Positions 53,371 to 62,816 of a DNA stretch of 64,000 bases are shown here, piece by piece. The DNA comes from SIG455 sp045646385. Lineage in GTDB: Bacteria > Bacillota > Clostridia > UMGS1810. The notes under the pieces were generated by a model. The model made no database searches and had not been told where the DNA came from. It saw nothing but the letters and a program-made list of their open reading frames with translations. Location of the stretch: assembly GCA_045646385.1 (NCBI GenBank), contig JAZRKQ010000017.1:1-64000 (forward strand), read 5' to 3'. The position numbers and the translations under genes were made by a program. Position 1 is the first letter of the stretch. Each line of letters begins with the position of its first letter.

Positions 53371-53399
53371 TTCGGATTTCAGATTTTCTGAAATCCGAA
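53371..53399 (+). terminator. Hairpin between argC and argJ (possible partial terminator)
   Basis: TTCGGATTTCAG / CTGAAATCCGAA perfect 12-bp stem, ATTTT loop; T run begins five bases later (53405-53411). It may reduce transcription into argJ or mark an mRNA processing point. Confidence 0.6.
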
Positions 53400-53449
53400 G
53401 ATTTGTTTTTTGCATTATAAGAAATTTTATAAACGGAGTGAATTTTATA

Positions 53450-54661
53450 ATGAAAATTATAGACGGCGGTGTATGCGCGGCAAAAGGTTTTACTGCTAAC
53501 GGAGTGCATTGCGGAATAAGAAAAAATAAAGAAAAACGTGACCTTTCGCTTATTTTCAGCGAGGTTAAGGCAAACGCCGCAGCGGTATACACTACAAATC
53601 TTGTTAAAGGAGCACCGCTTCTCGTTACAAAAAAACACCTCGCCGACGGAATGGCTCAGGCGGTTATATGCAATAGCGGAAATGCCAATACATGCAATGC
53701 AAACGGAATTGAAATTGCCGAACAGATGAGCAATATTACAGCAAAGCAACTTGGAATATCGCCTGAAGATATTGTTGTGGCATCTACCGGCGTTATTGGC
53801 CAGCCTTTAGAGATTGAGCCAATAGCAAACGGCATTAAACCTTTGGCAGACGGACTTGGCAATTTCAGCGATTATGCTGCCGAGGGTATTATGACAACTG
53901 ATACTGTAAAAAAAGATGTAGCCGTAAGTTTTGAAATCGGCGGAGTTGAGTGCAGGATCGGCGGTATTGCCAAAGGCTCGGGTATGATTCATCCTAATAT
54001 GGCAACAATGCTTGTGTTTATTACAACTGACTGTGCCATTAGCAGCGAAATGCTTCAAAAGGCACTTTCAACAGATATAAAAAACACCTTTAATATGGTA
54101 AGTGTTGATGGCGATACTTCTACAAACGATATGGTAACAGTTCTGGCAAACGGTATTGCTGGCAATAAAGAAATTTCCTGCGATGGCGAAGATTTTGATG
54201 TGTTTATGCAGGCTCTTAATACTGTTACTGTATACCTTTGTAAGGCGATTGCCGGTGATGGCGAAGGCGCAACAAAAATGCTTGAATGTACCGTTGACGG
54301 TGCTAAAGATGAACAGACCGCCAAAACAGTTGCAAAAGCAGTTATATGCTCATCACTTACAAAAGCGGCAATGTTTGGTGCAGATGCCAACTGGGGCAGA
54401 GTGTTGTGCTCAATAGGATACAGCGGTGCAGATGTTGACGTTAATAAAGTTGATGTATCGTTTATATCTGCAAAGGGTGAAATCCTTGTTTGCAAAAACG
54501 GTGCAGGCGTAGATTTTTCAGAAGATATTGCAAAAGAAATTTTGCTTGAACGTGATATAACCATCAGTATAAACCTTAATTCCGGTGATGCTGAAGCCGT
54601 TGCGTGGGGGTGCGACCTTACGTATGATTATGTTAAGATTAACGGTGATTACCGTACCTGA
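53450..54661 (+). CDS. argJ: Glutamate N-acetyltransferase / amino-acid acetyltransferase
   Basis: 403 residues. The self-cleavage site KGSGMIHPNMATML, with the nucleophilic Thr, splits the chain into alpha and beta parts. ArgJ recycles the acetyl group from acetylornithine to glutamate, and with no argA or argE here the cyclic pathway is indicated. A GTG at 53438 directly abuts GGAG, so ATG 53450 is preferred. Confidence 0.95.
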   Translation: MKIIDGGVCAAKGFTANGVHCGIRKNKEKRDLSLIFSEVKANAAAVYTTNLVKGAPLLVTKKHLADGMAQAVICNSGNANTCNANGIEIAEQMSNITAKQLGISPEDIVVASTGVIGQPLEIEPIANGIKPLADGLGNFSDYAAEGIMTTDTVKKDVAVSFEIGGVECRIGGIAKGSGMIHPNMATMLVFITTDCAISSEMLQKALSTDIKNTFNMVSVDGDTSTNDMVTVLANGIAGNKEISCDGEDFDVFMQALNTVTVYLCKAIAGDGEGATKMLECTVDGAKDEQTAKTVAKAVICSSLTKAAMFGADANWGRVLCSIGYSGADVDVNKVDVSFISAKGEILVCKNGAGVDFSEDIAKEILLERDITISINLNSGDAEAVAWGCDLTYDYVKINGDYRT

Positions 54662-54676
54662 TAGGGGGATGATAAA

Positions 54677-55543
54677 ATGAAAATATCAAATGCAGACCGT
54701 GCACAGATTCTGGTAAGTGCACTTCCGTATATTCAGGAATATAACGGCAAAATAGTTGTTATCAAATACGGCGGTAACGCTATGATAAACGAAACACTTA
54801 AAAACTCTGTTGTACGTGATATCGTTCTTTTACGTCTTATAGGTGTTAAAGTTGTGCTTGTTCACGGCGGTGGCCCTGAAATCACCGATATGCTTGCAAG
54901 AGTAGGCAAAGAAACTCAGTTTATCAACGGGTTGCGTGTTACTGATAAAGAAACTATAGAAGTTACACAGATGGTGCTTGCAGGAAAAATTAATAAAAGC
55001 CTTGTTAACCTTATCGAATGTTGCGGCGGTAAATCTATCGGCTTGTCGGGTATTGACGGACATATGATACACGCAGAAGTCAAAGACGAAAAACTTGGCT
55101 ATGTAGGTAAAATTACTGAGATTAATCCTCAACCTATTTTAGATGTGCTTGAAAAAGATTATATTCCTGTTGTTTCTACTATTGGGTGCGATGAAAACGG
55201 TAATGTATATAATATAAATGCCGACACTGCTGCTGCAAAAATTGCAGGTGCGTTAAAAGCGGAAAGCCTTATATCATTAACGGATATCAGCGGTATTTTG
55301 ATGGATAAAGACGACCCCGACACACTTATACCGCATATAACCGTTAAAGGTACAGAGGAACTTATCGCTAAGGGTGTTATATCCGATGGTATGATTCCCA
55401 AAGTAGAGTGCTGCACAGATGCCATTAAAGATGGTGTTAAAAAAGTGTTTATTATCGACGGACGAATTCCTCATTCAATTCTTATAGAAACATTGACTGA
55501 TGAAGGTATCGGTACTATGTTTGAGGGGGATAACGATGACTGA
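54677..55543 (+). CDS. argB: Acetylglutamate kinase
   Basis: 288 residues of the amino-acid kinase fold: IKYGGNAM (phosphate loop), VHGGGPEIT (acetylglutamate binding) and DTAAAKIAGAL. It phosphorylates N-acetylglutamate and is often the arginine-feedback step in organisms with the ArgJ cycle. AGGGGGATG ribosome site; overlaps argD by eight bases. Confidence 0.95.
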   Translation: MKISNADRAQILVSALPYIQEYNGKIVVIKYGGNAMINETLKNSVVRDIVLLRLIGVKVVLVHGGGPEITDMLARVGKETQFINGLRVTDKETIEVTQMVLAGKINKSLVNLIECCGGKSIGLSGIDGHMIHAEVKDEKLGYVGKITEINPQPILDVLEKDYIPVVSTIGCDENGNVYNINADTAAAKIAGALKAESLISLTDISGILMDKDDPDTLIPHITVKGTEELIAKGVISDGMIPKVECCTDAIKDGVKKVFIIDGRIPHSILIETLTDEGIGTMFEGDNDD

Positions 55544-56696
55544 TGTAATTGCATTGGATAAAGAGTATGTGTCGGGTTCGTATGCGCGCTTTCCTATAAA
55601 TATAGTTGGCGGAAAAGGTAGCGAACTTATTGACAGTACAGGCAAAAAATACATAGACCTTGGCAGCGGTATTGCCGTAAATACTTTTGGCATTGCAGAT
55701 GATGAATGGTCTGCCGCTGTTAAATCACAGATTGATGCCTTTCAGCATACATCTAACCTTTACTATACAGAGCCTTGCGCATTGCTTGCAAAGAAATTAT
55801 GCGAAAAAACGGGTATGAAGAAAGTGTTTTTTTCAAACTCAGGTGCAGAGGCTAACGAAACTGCCATAAAAGCGGCAAGGAAATATGCCGCTGATAAAAA
55901 AGGCAAGGACGTATATAAAATAATAACGCTTAAAAACAGTTTTCACGGCAGAACACACACCACGCTGGCGGCTACAGGACAGGAAGCGTTTCACGAGCAT
56001 TTTCTTCCGCTTACTGACGGATTTGTACATATAGAACCGACTGTGGAAGAACTTATAAATACTGTTGACGATAAAACCGCCGGAATTATGTTTGAGGTTG
56101 TTCGCGGTGAGGGCGGAGTACTTCCGCTTGAAAAAGATTTTGTAGACGCAATGGTTAAGATTGCTGAGGAAAAAGACATTATTTTAATTGCAGATGAAGT
56201 TCAGGTCGGCAACGGAAGAAGCGGTATGCTTTATGGTTATATGAACTACGGCTTTACTCCTGATGTAGTTACAACTGCAAAGGGCCTTGGTGGTGGATTG
56301 CCTATAGGTGCTACAATGCTTGGCGAAAAAGTTGAAAATATATTTACTCCCGGTTTGAACGGCTCTACATTCGGCGGAAACCCTGTTTGCTGTGCAGGTG
56401 CAGTTAATATAATTGACCGTCTTGATGATAACCTTTTAGCGGAGGTAAAGGAAAAATCGGAATATATATTTAACACTTTAAATGGCGCCAATGGCATAGA
56501 AAGTGTTACGGGACTCGGCCTTATGATAGGCATTAAAACCGTAAAACCTGCAAAAGACGTTGTGGCAGAGTGTATCAACCGAGGTGTACTGCCTCTTACT
56601 GCAAAAGATAAAGTAAGGCTTTTGCCGGCACTTAATATTCCGTTTGATATGCTTAAAGAAGCCATAGAAATCTTAAAAGATGTGTGCGCAGACTGA
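55536..56696 (+). CDS. argD: Acetylornithine aminotransferase
   Basis: 386-residue class III PLP aminotransferase. SNSGAEANETAIKAARK, FHGRTHTTLAATGQ, the DEVQVG stretch and PLP-Lys in TTAKGLGGGLPIGA are intact. It converts acetylglutamate semialdehyde to acetylornithine. A longer in-frame start at 55500 was rejected because GAGGGGG lies before ATG 55536. Confidence 0.95.
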   Translation: MTDVIALDKEYVSGSYARFPINIVGGKGSELIDSTGKKYIDLGSGIAVNTFGIADDEWSAAVKSQIDAFQHTSNLYYTEPCALLAKKLCEKTGMKKVFFSNSGAEANETAIKAARKYAADKKGKDVYKIITLKNSFHGRTHTTLAATGQEAFHEHFLPLTDGFVHIEPTVEELINTVDDKTAGIMFEVVRGEGGVLPLEKDFVDAMVKIAEEKDIILIADEVQVGNGRSGMLYGYMNYGFTPDVVTTAKGLGGGLPIGATMLGEKVENIFTPGLNGSTFGGNPVCCAGAVNIIDRLDDNLLAEVKEKSEYIFNTLNGANGIESVTGLGLMIGIKTVKPAKDVVAECINRGVLPLTAKDKVRLLPALNIPFDMLKEAIEILKDVCAD

Positions 56697-56716
56697 ATTT
56701 ATAAGGAGAAACGGTT

Positions 56717-57703
56717 ATGAACTTAAAAGGAAGAGATTTTTTAAAACTTCTTGATTTTGCAAGTGAAGAAATAAGCGGCTTAATCGACTTTGCCGCCGAA
56801 CTTAAAGCAAAGAAAAAAGCAGGTATACCTCACCGTCTTTGTGAGGGTAAAAATATAGCGCTTATATTTGAAAAAACCAGCACCCGTACACGTTGCAGTT
56901 TTGAGGTTGCAGCATACGATTTGGGTATGAATGCAACATTTTTAGACCCGTCAGCATCACAGATAGGCAAAAAGGAAAGCATTGCAGATACTGCACGTGT
57001 TTTGGCATCTATGTACGATGGTATAGAATATCGCGGGTTTGCTCAGGAAATAGTGGAAGAACTTGCAAAATATTCTAAAGTGCCCGTTTGGAACGGACTT
57101 ACAAACGAATTTCATCCAACGCAGATTATAGCAGACCTTTTAACCATTAAAGAGAGGTTTGGATATTTAAAAGGCATCAACTTTGTATATATGGGCGATG
57201 CCAGATACAATATGGGAAATTCACTTATGGTTGGTTGTGCTAAGATGGGACTTAACTTTACCGCTTGCTGTCCGTCTAAGTATTTTCCGGATAAAGCACT
57301 TATTGAAGAATGTGAAAAAATCGCTGCTGAAACCGGCTCTGTTTTAAGATTTGAGGAAGACACTGCCAAAGCAGTTGCAGGCGCAGATGTAATCTATACA
57401 GATGTTTGGGTTTCAATGGGCGAGCCTGTAGAGGTCTGGGCAGAAAGAATTGCAGAACTTTCACCGTATCAGGTAAATGCAGAACTTATGAGCAAAACTG
57501 GTAATGATACTACTGTGTTTATGCATTGTCTGCCAGCATTTCACGACCTTAAAACCCATGTAGGCAAAGAAATGGGCGAGAAATTCAATATGACTGCTAT
57601 GGAAGTTACAGATGATGTGTTTGAAAGTGATGCTTCAATAGTGTTTGAAGAAGCAGAAAACAGAATGCACGCAATTAAGGCAATAATCGCTGCTACGATA
57701 TAA
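56717..57703 (+). CDS. argF: Ornithine carbamoyltransferase
   Basis: 328 residues. Carbamoyl-phosphate site [11 protein letters not shown] (about 55-65), HPTQIIADL and the ornithine-binding/catalytic Cys HCLPAFHD are intact. It makes citrulline for ArgG. The last gene of the operon, ending in a strong terminator. A separate argG position at the front, rather than with argH, is notable but not rare. Confidence 0.95.
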   Translation: MNLKGRDFLKLLDFASEEISGLIDFAAELKAKKKAGIPHRLCEGKNIALIFEKTSTRTRCSFEVAAYDLGMNATFLDPSASQIGKKESIADTARVLASMYDGIEYRGFAQEIVEELAKYSKVPVWNGLTNEFHPTQIIADLLTIKERFGYLKGINFVYMGDARYNMGNSLMVGCAKMGLNFTACCPSKYFPDKALIEECEKIAAETGSVLRFEEDTAKAVAGADVIYTDVWVSMGEPVEVWAERIAELSPYQVNAELMSKTGNDTTVFMHCLPAFHDLKTHVGKEMGEKFNMTAMEVTDDVFESDASIVFEEAENRMHAIKAIIAATI

Positions 57704-57712
57704 AACTGCTAT

Positions 57713-57748
57713 AGGGGATGTAATTATAAGATTACATCCCCTTTTTTT
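57713..57748 (+). terminator. Terminator of the arg operon
   Basis: AGGGGATGTAAT / ATTACATCCCCT perfect 12-bp stem, TATAAG loop, seven T. Confidence 0.94.
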
Positions 57749-57781
57749 GGAAGAAAAAATTAATAATTTATCATTTTGCCA

Positions 57782-57810
57782 TTGACAAAAATACAAAAAA
57801 AGTGTACAAT
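57782..57810 (+). promoter_or_regulatory. Sigma-A promoter of rny
   Basis: TTGACA (57782-57787), 17-base spacer, TACAAT (57805-57810). Confidence 0.82.
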
Positions 57811-57884
57811 ATATGGTGTGTTTTGGCTATTATGACAATATCGATAAATGTGAAAAATTACTAAGAAAAGGAGGTTAGAGAAAT

Positions 57885-59417
57885 TTGGGAACAACCGGTA
57901 TAATCATAATAATGAGTGCTGTTGCAATCGTTTTGGGTATTGTCGGCGTTATAGTCGGCATCAATTACAGAAAAAAGATTGCAGAGGCTGAAATAGGCAG
58001 CGCTGAAGAAGAGGCAAAAAGAATTGTTGCCGAGGCAGTAAAGCGTTCCGAAAGCAAGCGTAAAGAAGCACTTTTAGAAGCAAAAGAAGAAATTCATAAA
58101 AACAGAGCAGAGTTTGAAAACGAAATTAAAGAGAGAAGAGGAGAAATTTCCCGTCAGGAAAGACGTATCCAGCAAAAAGAAGATTCTCTCGATAAGAAAG
58201 ACGAAAAACTCAATCAGAAAATCAAAGAGATTGATAAACTGAAGGAAGAAACAGATAAAATGAAAGCCGACCAGATGAAAATTCTGGAAAGGATTTCTTC
58301 CATGAGTGTAGAGGAAGCGAAGGATTATTTACTTAAAAGCGTAGAATCTGAAATTCGTCACGAAACCGCCAAAATGGTGGAAGAAATAGAAATGCGCGCT
58401 AAGGACGAGGCTGATAAAAAAGCAAGAAACATTATCAGCAACGCTATCCAGAGATGCGCAGCAGACCATGTGGCTGAGGCTACTGTGTCTGTAGTGGCAT
58501 TGCCCAGCGATGATATGAAAGGCAGAATCATCGGCCGTGAGGGCAGAAACATCAGAACACTTGAAACTTTAACGGGTATCGACCTTATTATAGACGATAC
58601 ACCTGAGGCAGTTGTTCTGTCGGGCTTTGACCCGATTCGCAGAGAGGTTGCACGTCTGGCACTTGAAAAACTTATTTCAGACGGCAGAATCCACCCTGCA
58701 AGAATTGAAGAAACAGTTGAAAAGGCACGTAAAGAAGTTGACGCCATTGTTAAGCAGGAGGGCGAACACGCTACTTTTGAAACTGGTGTTCACGGTCTGC
58801 ACCCCGAACTTATTAAACTTTTGGGCAGACTCAGATACCGTACAAGTTATGGTCAGAATGTGCTTAAACACTCTACCGAGGTTGCTCATGTAGCAGGTAT
58901 AATGGCTGCAGAACTCGGCGTGGATATTAAAATTGCCAAACGTGCAGGTCTTTTGCACGATATTGGTAAGGCTATCGACCATGAGGTTGAGGGTTCACAC
59001 GTTGACATCGGTGTGGATATTGCTAAAAAATATCACGAGTCTAACGAGGTTATCCATGCAATTGCAGCGCATCATGGCGATGTAGAAGCAACATCGGTTA
59101 TTGCTTGTATCGTTCAGGCCGCAGATGCTATATCTGCTGCACGTCCCGGTGCAAGAAGAGAGAATATTGAAAGTTATATCAAACGTCTTGAAAAACTTGA
59201 AGAAATTGCTAACAGTTACAATGGTGTTGAAAAATCTTATGCAGTTCAGGCCGGCCGTGAAATAAGAATCATGGTTAAACCTGAAGTTATTAACGACAAC
59301 GACATGGTACTTGTAGCAAGAGATATTGTTAAACAGATTGAACGTGAAATGGAATATCCCGGACAGATTAAAGTTAATGTGATCAGGGAAACACGTTCTG
59401 TAGAATATGCTAAATAA
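57885..59417 (+). CDS. rny: Ribonuclease Y
   Basis: 510 residues. N-terminal membrane anchor (about 3-25), long coiled coil rich in Lys/Glu (about 30-190), KH RNA-binding domain with [15 protein letters not shown] (about 210-225), and HD nuclease domain with [12 protein letters not shown] (about 355). It starts mRNA decay as the endonuclease of the degradosome-like network in Firmicutes. Start is TTG, ten bases after AGGAGG. Followed by ymdB, as in Bacillus. Confidence 0.95.
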   Translation: MGTTGIIIIMSAVAIVLGIVGVIVGINYRKKIAEAEIGSAEEEAKRIVAEAVKRSESKRKEALLEAKEEIHKNRAEFENEIKERRGEISRQERRIQQKEDSLDKKDEKLNQKIKEIDKLKEETDKMKADQMKILERISSMSVEEAKDYLLKSVESEIRHETAKMVEEIEMRAKDEADKKARNIISNAIQRCAADHVAEATVSVVALPSDDMKGRIIGREGRNIRTLETLTGIDLIIDDTPEAVVLSGFDPIRREVARLALEKLISDGRIHPARIEETVEKARKEVDAIVKQEGEHATFETGVHGLHPELIKLLGRLRYRTSYGQNVLKHSTEVAHVAGIMAAELGVDIKIAKRAGLLHDIGKAIDHEVEGSHVDIGVDIAKKYHESNEVIHAIAAHHGDVEATSVIACIVQAADAISAARPGARRENIESYIKRLEKLEEIANSYNGVEKSYAVQAGREIRIMVKPEVINDNDMVLVARDIVKQIEREMEYPGQIKVNVIRETRSVEYAK

Positions 59418-59440
59418 AAAAACACATAATATGAGCGAGT

Positions 59441-59469
59441 AGAGAGTGACTTTATTGTCACTCTCTTTT
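59441..59469 (+). terminator. Hairpin/terminator between rny and ymdB
   Basis: AGAGAGTGAC / GTCACTCTCT with a TTTATT loop and a short T run (TTTT); read-through into ymdB is plausible. Confidence 0.65.
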
Positions 59470-59494
59470 GCACCATTACAGAAAGGTTTTTACT

Positions 59495-60262
59495 ATGAAA
59501 ATACTTGCGGTTGGAGATGTTACAGGAGATTGCGGATTAGACTTTTTAAGTGCTAATTTGCGCTACCTGATAGATGATGAGAATATAGATTTTTGTATTG
59601 TAAACGGCGAAAATTCTGCTGTGCGCAATGGCATTACTCCGCACGAATATGATGTTATAACAGATTGCGGGGCAAATGTTATTACACTTGGAAATCATGC
59701 GTTTGACCGTAAGGAAGTTAAAAATATACTCAATAATAGCGATATTATACGTCCTGCAAACTATCCGTCTGCTCCAGGAAAAGGCAGTACGGTTATAAGT
59801 GTGGGTAATAAAAAGATTGGTATTATAAATTTGGTGGGCAGAATAAATCTGCTTAATGTGGATTGTCCGTTTAAAGCGGCCGACAGAGAAATCGAAAAAT
59901 TGAAAGACCAATGCGATATGATTTTTGTGGATTTTCACGCAGAAGTCACCAGCGAAAAACTTGCTATGGGGTTTTATTTAGACGGCAAAGTAACCGGCGT
60001 TTTTGGCACTCATACACATGTGCAAACTGCAGATGAACGAATACTGCCGCACGGAACAGGGTATATAAGTGACGTTGGTATGACAGGCGTTATTAATTCT
60101 GTTTTGGGCGTGGATAAAGATATTATTATAGAGCGTTTAACTACTATGATGCCGGCCAAATTTCAGCCTGCATTCGGTAAATCAATGCTCTGCGGAGCAA
60201 TTTTTGAAACTGATGATAATACTGACAAATGCATAAGTGTCAGACGAGTTCATATAGAGTAG
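59495..60262 (+). CDS. ymdB: YmdB-family metallophosphoesterase
   Basis: 255 residues of the TIGR00282/YmdB family. Metal-binding motifs in order: GDVTGDCG (Asp), NGENSA (Glu/Asn), LGNHAFD (His) and GTHTHVQTAD (His pair). B. subtilis YmdB hydrolyses 2',3'-cyclic nucleotides and affects motility and biofilm decisions; it shares an operon with rny there as here. A longer in-frame start (59468) lacks a ribosome site; GAAAGG precedes ATG 59495. Confidence 0.93.
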   Translation: MKILAVGDVTGDCGLDFLSANLRYLIDDENIDFCIVNGENSAVRNGITPHEYDVITDCGANVITLGNHAFDRKEVKNILNNSDIIRPANYPSAPGKGSTVISVGNKKIGIINLVGRINLLNVDCPFKAADREIEKLKDQCDMIFVDFHAEVTSEKLAMGFYLDGKVTGVFGTHTHVQTADERILPHGTGYISDVGMTGVINSVLGVDKDIIIERLTTMMPAKFQPAFGKSMLCGAIFETDDNTDKCISVRRVHIE

Positions 60263-60270
60263 GGGTATTT

Positions 60271-61851
60271 ATGAAGAGAGTATCGGCAATTTTGTTGTGT
60301 TTGCTTCTTTTATGCGGATGCAGCAACAATATTGACTTAATAGGCGAAGTGTCACCCGACGAAAATCTAACACCGGTAAAAGGCGGAGAGATTCGTCTGT
60401 TTTGTGATGTTCCCGATACACTTAATCCTATTGTTACAGGTTATAAAAGTATATCGGAGATAATGTATCTGGTATATGACGGGCTTTTCCGTACTGAGAA
60501 CGATTTTTCCGCAACTCCTGTTTTGTCATCAGGTTATTCTGCCGGAGAAGGCAATACTCAGTATGTTGTACGGTTAAAAAAAGGCATAAAATTTCATGAT
60601 GGTACCACTTTTGGCGCAGAGGACGTAGTTTCAACCATTGAAAATATCCGTAAATATTCATCAAAATACAGTATGAACTTAAGCAATGTGGTGTCGTGTG
60701 AAGCGCAGAGTGATGGATCGGTTGTATTTAACCTTGCCACACCGCAGTCTAATTTTATAAATCTGCTCGATTTTCCTATTATGCCGTCCGAGTCCGGTGC
60801 AGATGCGTATGCAGTTGAAAATAAGTATTTTACTCCCATAGGCACCGGAAAATTCAAAGTTGAAACGATGGTTTCGGACAAACTTACTTTGAGTAAAAAT
60901 GAAGATTATTATGGTGATAAACCGTATGTGGAAAGTGTGTCTGTAACTTATATAAAAGATACGACAATTGCTAAATATTCATTTGAGGCAATGGAGTTTG
61001 ATGTAATAACAACTGACCTTTATTCTTGGGGAAATACTTCTATGTCGGGCGATTTTACAACTGAGGAATATGAAAGTAACAGACTGACTTATCTTGGGTT
61101 TGACTGTGCCAATACAGTGCTGTCTGACGCTTTGGTACGTAAATCAATAGCCACCGCTATAGATAAATCTGCTATTGTAACAGATGTTATGTTTACACAT
61201 GCCGCATCTGCTTCATCACCAATTAACCCTAATGCGTATTTTGCCGATAATGATTATGTCCATGCTGTTTATGAGCGAGGCAAGGCAGAAGAACTGCTTA
61301 AAGCATCAGGATGGCTTGACCTTGACGGCGATGGCGTGCTTGATAAATACTTTGATGAGCAACAACTAAGTTTATCTTTCAATCTTATTGTTAATTCCGA
61401 AAATAACGATACAATGCGTCTTGCTTCATACCTTGCTGAACATATGGGTAATGAGGGTATCCGTTTAAATATTGTAGCACTCCCGTATCTGCAATATGTT
61501 GCTGCCATAGGAAACGGTGAGTTTGATATGTTTATCGGCAGAACAGACTTTTCTAATGATTGTGATGTTTCGTTTATGCTAAGCAGCAACGGTAACAAAA
61601 ACTTTTTCCGATACGGTTCATCCGCTATGGAGGGTGCGCTTAATAATATACACGTTGCAGAAGGTAATCACGGTATAAAAAAAGCGTATAAATCGTTTGA
61701 TACTGTTTTTAAAGACGAATGTCCTTTTGTGCCGCTTTATTTTGAAACAGATGCAGTTTTTACATCTGTACGTGTTAAAGGAGATATGAATATTTCGCGT
61801 ACAGGTGTTTTTACAGGTATGAGTAACGTATTCGTTAAATATAAAGATTAA
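60271..61851 (+). CDS. Family 5 extracellular solute-binding lipoprotein
   Basis: 526 residues. Lipoprotein signal with lipobox LCGC (Cys 17), then SBP_bac_5 features: KGGEIRLFCDVPDTLNPI, VRLKKGIKFHDGTTFGAEDV and a C-terminal FIGRTDFSNDCDV. The family binds oligopeptides, nickel or glycans for ABC transporters. No permease or ATPase is adjacent, so it is an orphan binding protein or works with components elsewhere. AGGGG lies before ATG 60271; an in-frame start at 60229 is inside ymdB. It follows ymdB by eight bases and is probably co-transcribed. Confidence 0.87.
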   Translation: MKRVSAILLCLLLLCGCSNNIDLIGEVSPDENLTPVKGGEIRLFCDVPDTLNPIVTGYKSISEIMYLVYDGLFRTENDFSATPVLSSGYSAGEGNTQYVVRLKKGIKFHDGTTFGAEDVVSTIENIRKYSSKYSMNLSNVVSCEAQSDGSVVFNLATPQSNFINLLDFPIMPSESGADAYAVENKYFTPIGTGKFKVETMVSDKLTLSKNEDYYGDKPYVESVSVTYIKDTTIAKYSFEAMEFDVITTDLYSWGNTSMSGDFTTEEYESNRLTYLGFDCANTVLSDALVRKSIATAIDKSAIVTDVMFTHAASASSPINPNAYFADNDYVHAVYERGKAEELLKASGWLDLDGDGVLDKYFDEQQLSLSFNLIVNSENNDTMRLASYLAEHMGNEGIRLNIVALPYLQYVAAIGNGEFDMFIGRTDFSNDCDVSFMLSSNGNKNFFRYGSSAMEGALNNIHVAEGNHGIKKAYKSFDTVFKDECPFVPLYFETDAVFTSVRVKGDMNISRTGVFTGMSNVFVKYKD

Positions 61852-62698
61852 AAAAGAGATGCTTAAGGCATCTCTTTTTTAATTTTACTGATTTTGACTT
61901 TCGTTTTTCAAAATAATTATATTCGTCAAAACCTATAGATTTTAATTCTTTTTTAACATAATCAAATCCGTTTGCGATTTTTTCGCTTTTGTGTGCATCG
62001 GAACCTATTGTTATAAGTTTGCCGCCTAAACGATAATATTCGGTTATAATATCAAATGTTGGCGCGGTATAATTGAAATCAGTTCCGACTCTGGATGTGT
62101 TTACTTCAAGCGCAATTTGCCTTTCAATCAATGCTTTTAGTATCTTGGTTATTTTATCTTTATAGATGTCTATAGAAAGGTTTCGTTTGTATTTCGCGTT
62201 GATATATCTTAACGGATAAGTAAGATGGCACAAAACATCAATATCAGCAGTTTCTGCGGTTGCAAGCATTTCGCTGAAATATGCGTCTGTCTGCAGTATA
62301 AGTTCTTCTTTTGAAACTGCTTCTTCGGAAATATCATCACGTGAAAAATGAACTTTTTTACCATTCAACATAAAAGAATGTACAGAGCCTAAAATAATAT
62401 CGAGGTCCACAAGAGAACAAATCTTTTTTGAGATGTCAGAATTGTAATGGTATAGACCAACTTCGACACCTTTGAAAATTTTTAATTTACTTCCATAAAT
62501 TTTATTTGCATAGTCTGCATCGTTTACGCTTCCTAATATAACATTTGTATTGTGTTCTTCAGTATATGCAAAAACATCTATATGGTCAGTAAAAGATACC
62601 GCGCTTACCCCTTTTTTGATGGCGGATATGCAAAGTTCATCAATATCCTGTTCGCAGTCGTGTGAGTTGTGGGTGTGTATATGCGTGTCAAACATCAT
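61835..62698 (-). CDS. PHP-domain phosphoesterase (histidinol-phosphatase-like)
   Basis: 287 residues of the polymerase-and-histidinol-phosphatase fold: FDTHIHTHNSHD (first metal motif, residues 3-14), SFTDHID, a LGSVHSFML segment with a metal His, LCHLTYPLRY, and TIGSDAHK near the end. It resembles HisK-type histidinol-phosphatases, but no his genes are near, so another phosphoester substrate is possible. A much longer in-frame start (62947) is rejected: GGAGG lies five bases before ATG 62698 and the promoter is downstream of the longer start. Confidence 0.87.
   Translation of the reverse strand: MMFDTHIHTHNSHDCEQDIDELCISAIKKGVSAVSFTDHIDVFAYTEEHNTNVILGSVNDADYANKIYGSKLKIFKGVEVGLYHYNSDISKKICSLVDLDIILGSVHSFMLNGKKVHFSRDDISEEAVSKEELILQTDAYFSEMLATAETADIDVLCHLTYPLRYINAKYKRNLSIDIYKDKITKILKALIERQIALEVNTSRVGTDFNYTAPTFDIITEYYRLGGKLITIGSDAHKSEKIANGFDYVKKELKSIGFDEYNYFEKRKSKSVKLKKRCLKHLFFNLYI
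61850..61880. terminator. Bidirectional terminator
   Basis: AAAAAAGAGATGC / GCATCTCTTTTTT with a TTAAG loop; used by the lipoprotein gene and the convergent PHP gene, whose coding end it overlaps. Confidence 0.9.
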
Positions 62699-62714
62699 TT
62701 TCGCCTCCATATAA

Positions 62715-62743
62715 AGTGTATCATAAACTGCAAAAAATGTAAA
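62715..62743 (-). promoter_or_regulatory. Sigma-A promoter of the PHP gene
   Basis: Minus strand TTTACA (62743-62738), 17-base spacer, TACACT (62720-62715). Confidence 0.65.
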
Positions 62744-62752
62744 CACGGGATA

Positions 62753-62781
62753 TTGATTATCAGATAAAAAAATGATATACT
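62753..62781 (+). promoter_or_regulatory. Sigma-A promoter of the flavoprotein gene
   Basis: TTGATT (62753-62758), 17-base spacer, TATACT (62776-62781); back-to-back with the PHP promoter. Confidence 0.6.
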
Positions 62782-62816
62782 TATTGTGGAATTTTGTTTT
62801 ATAAGGAGGAGATGTT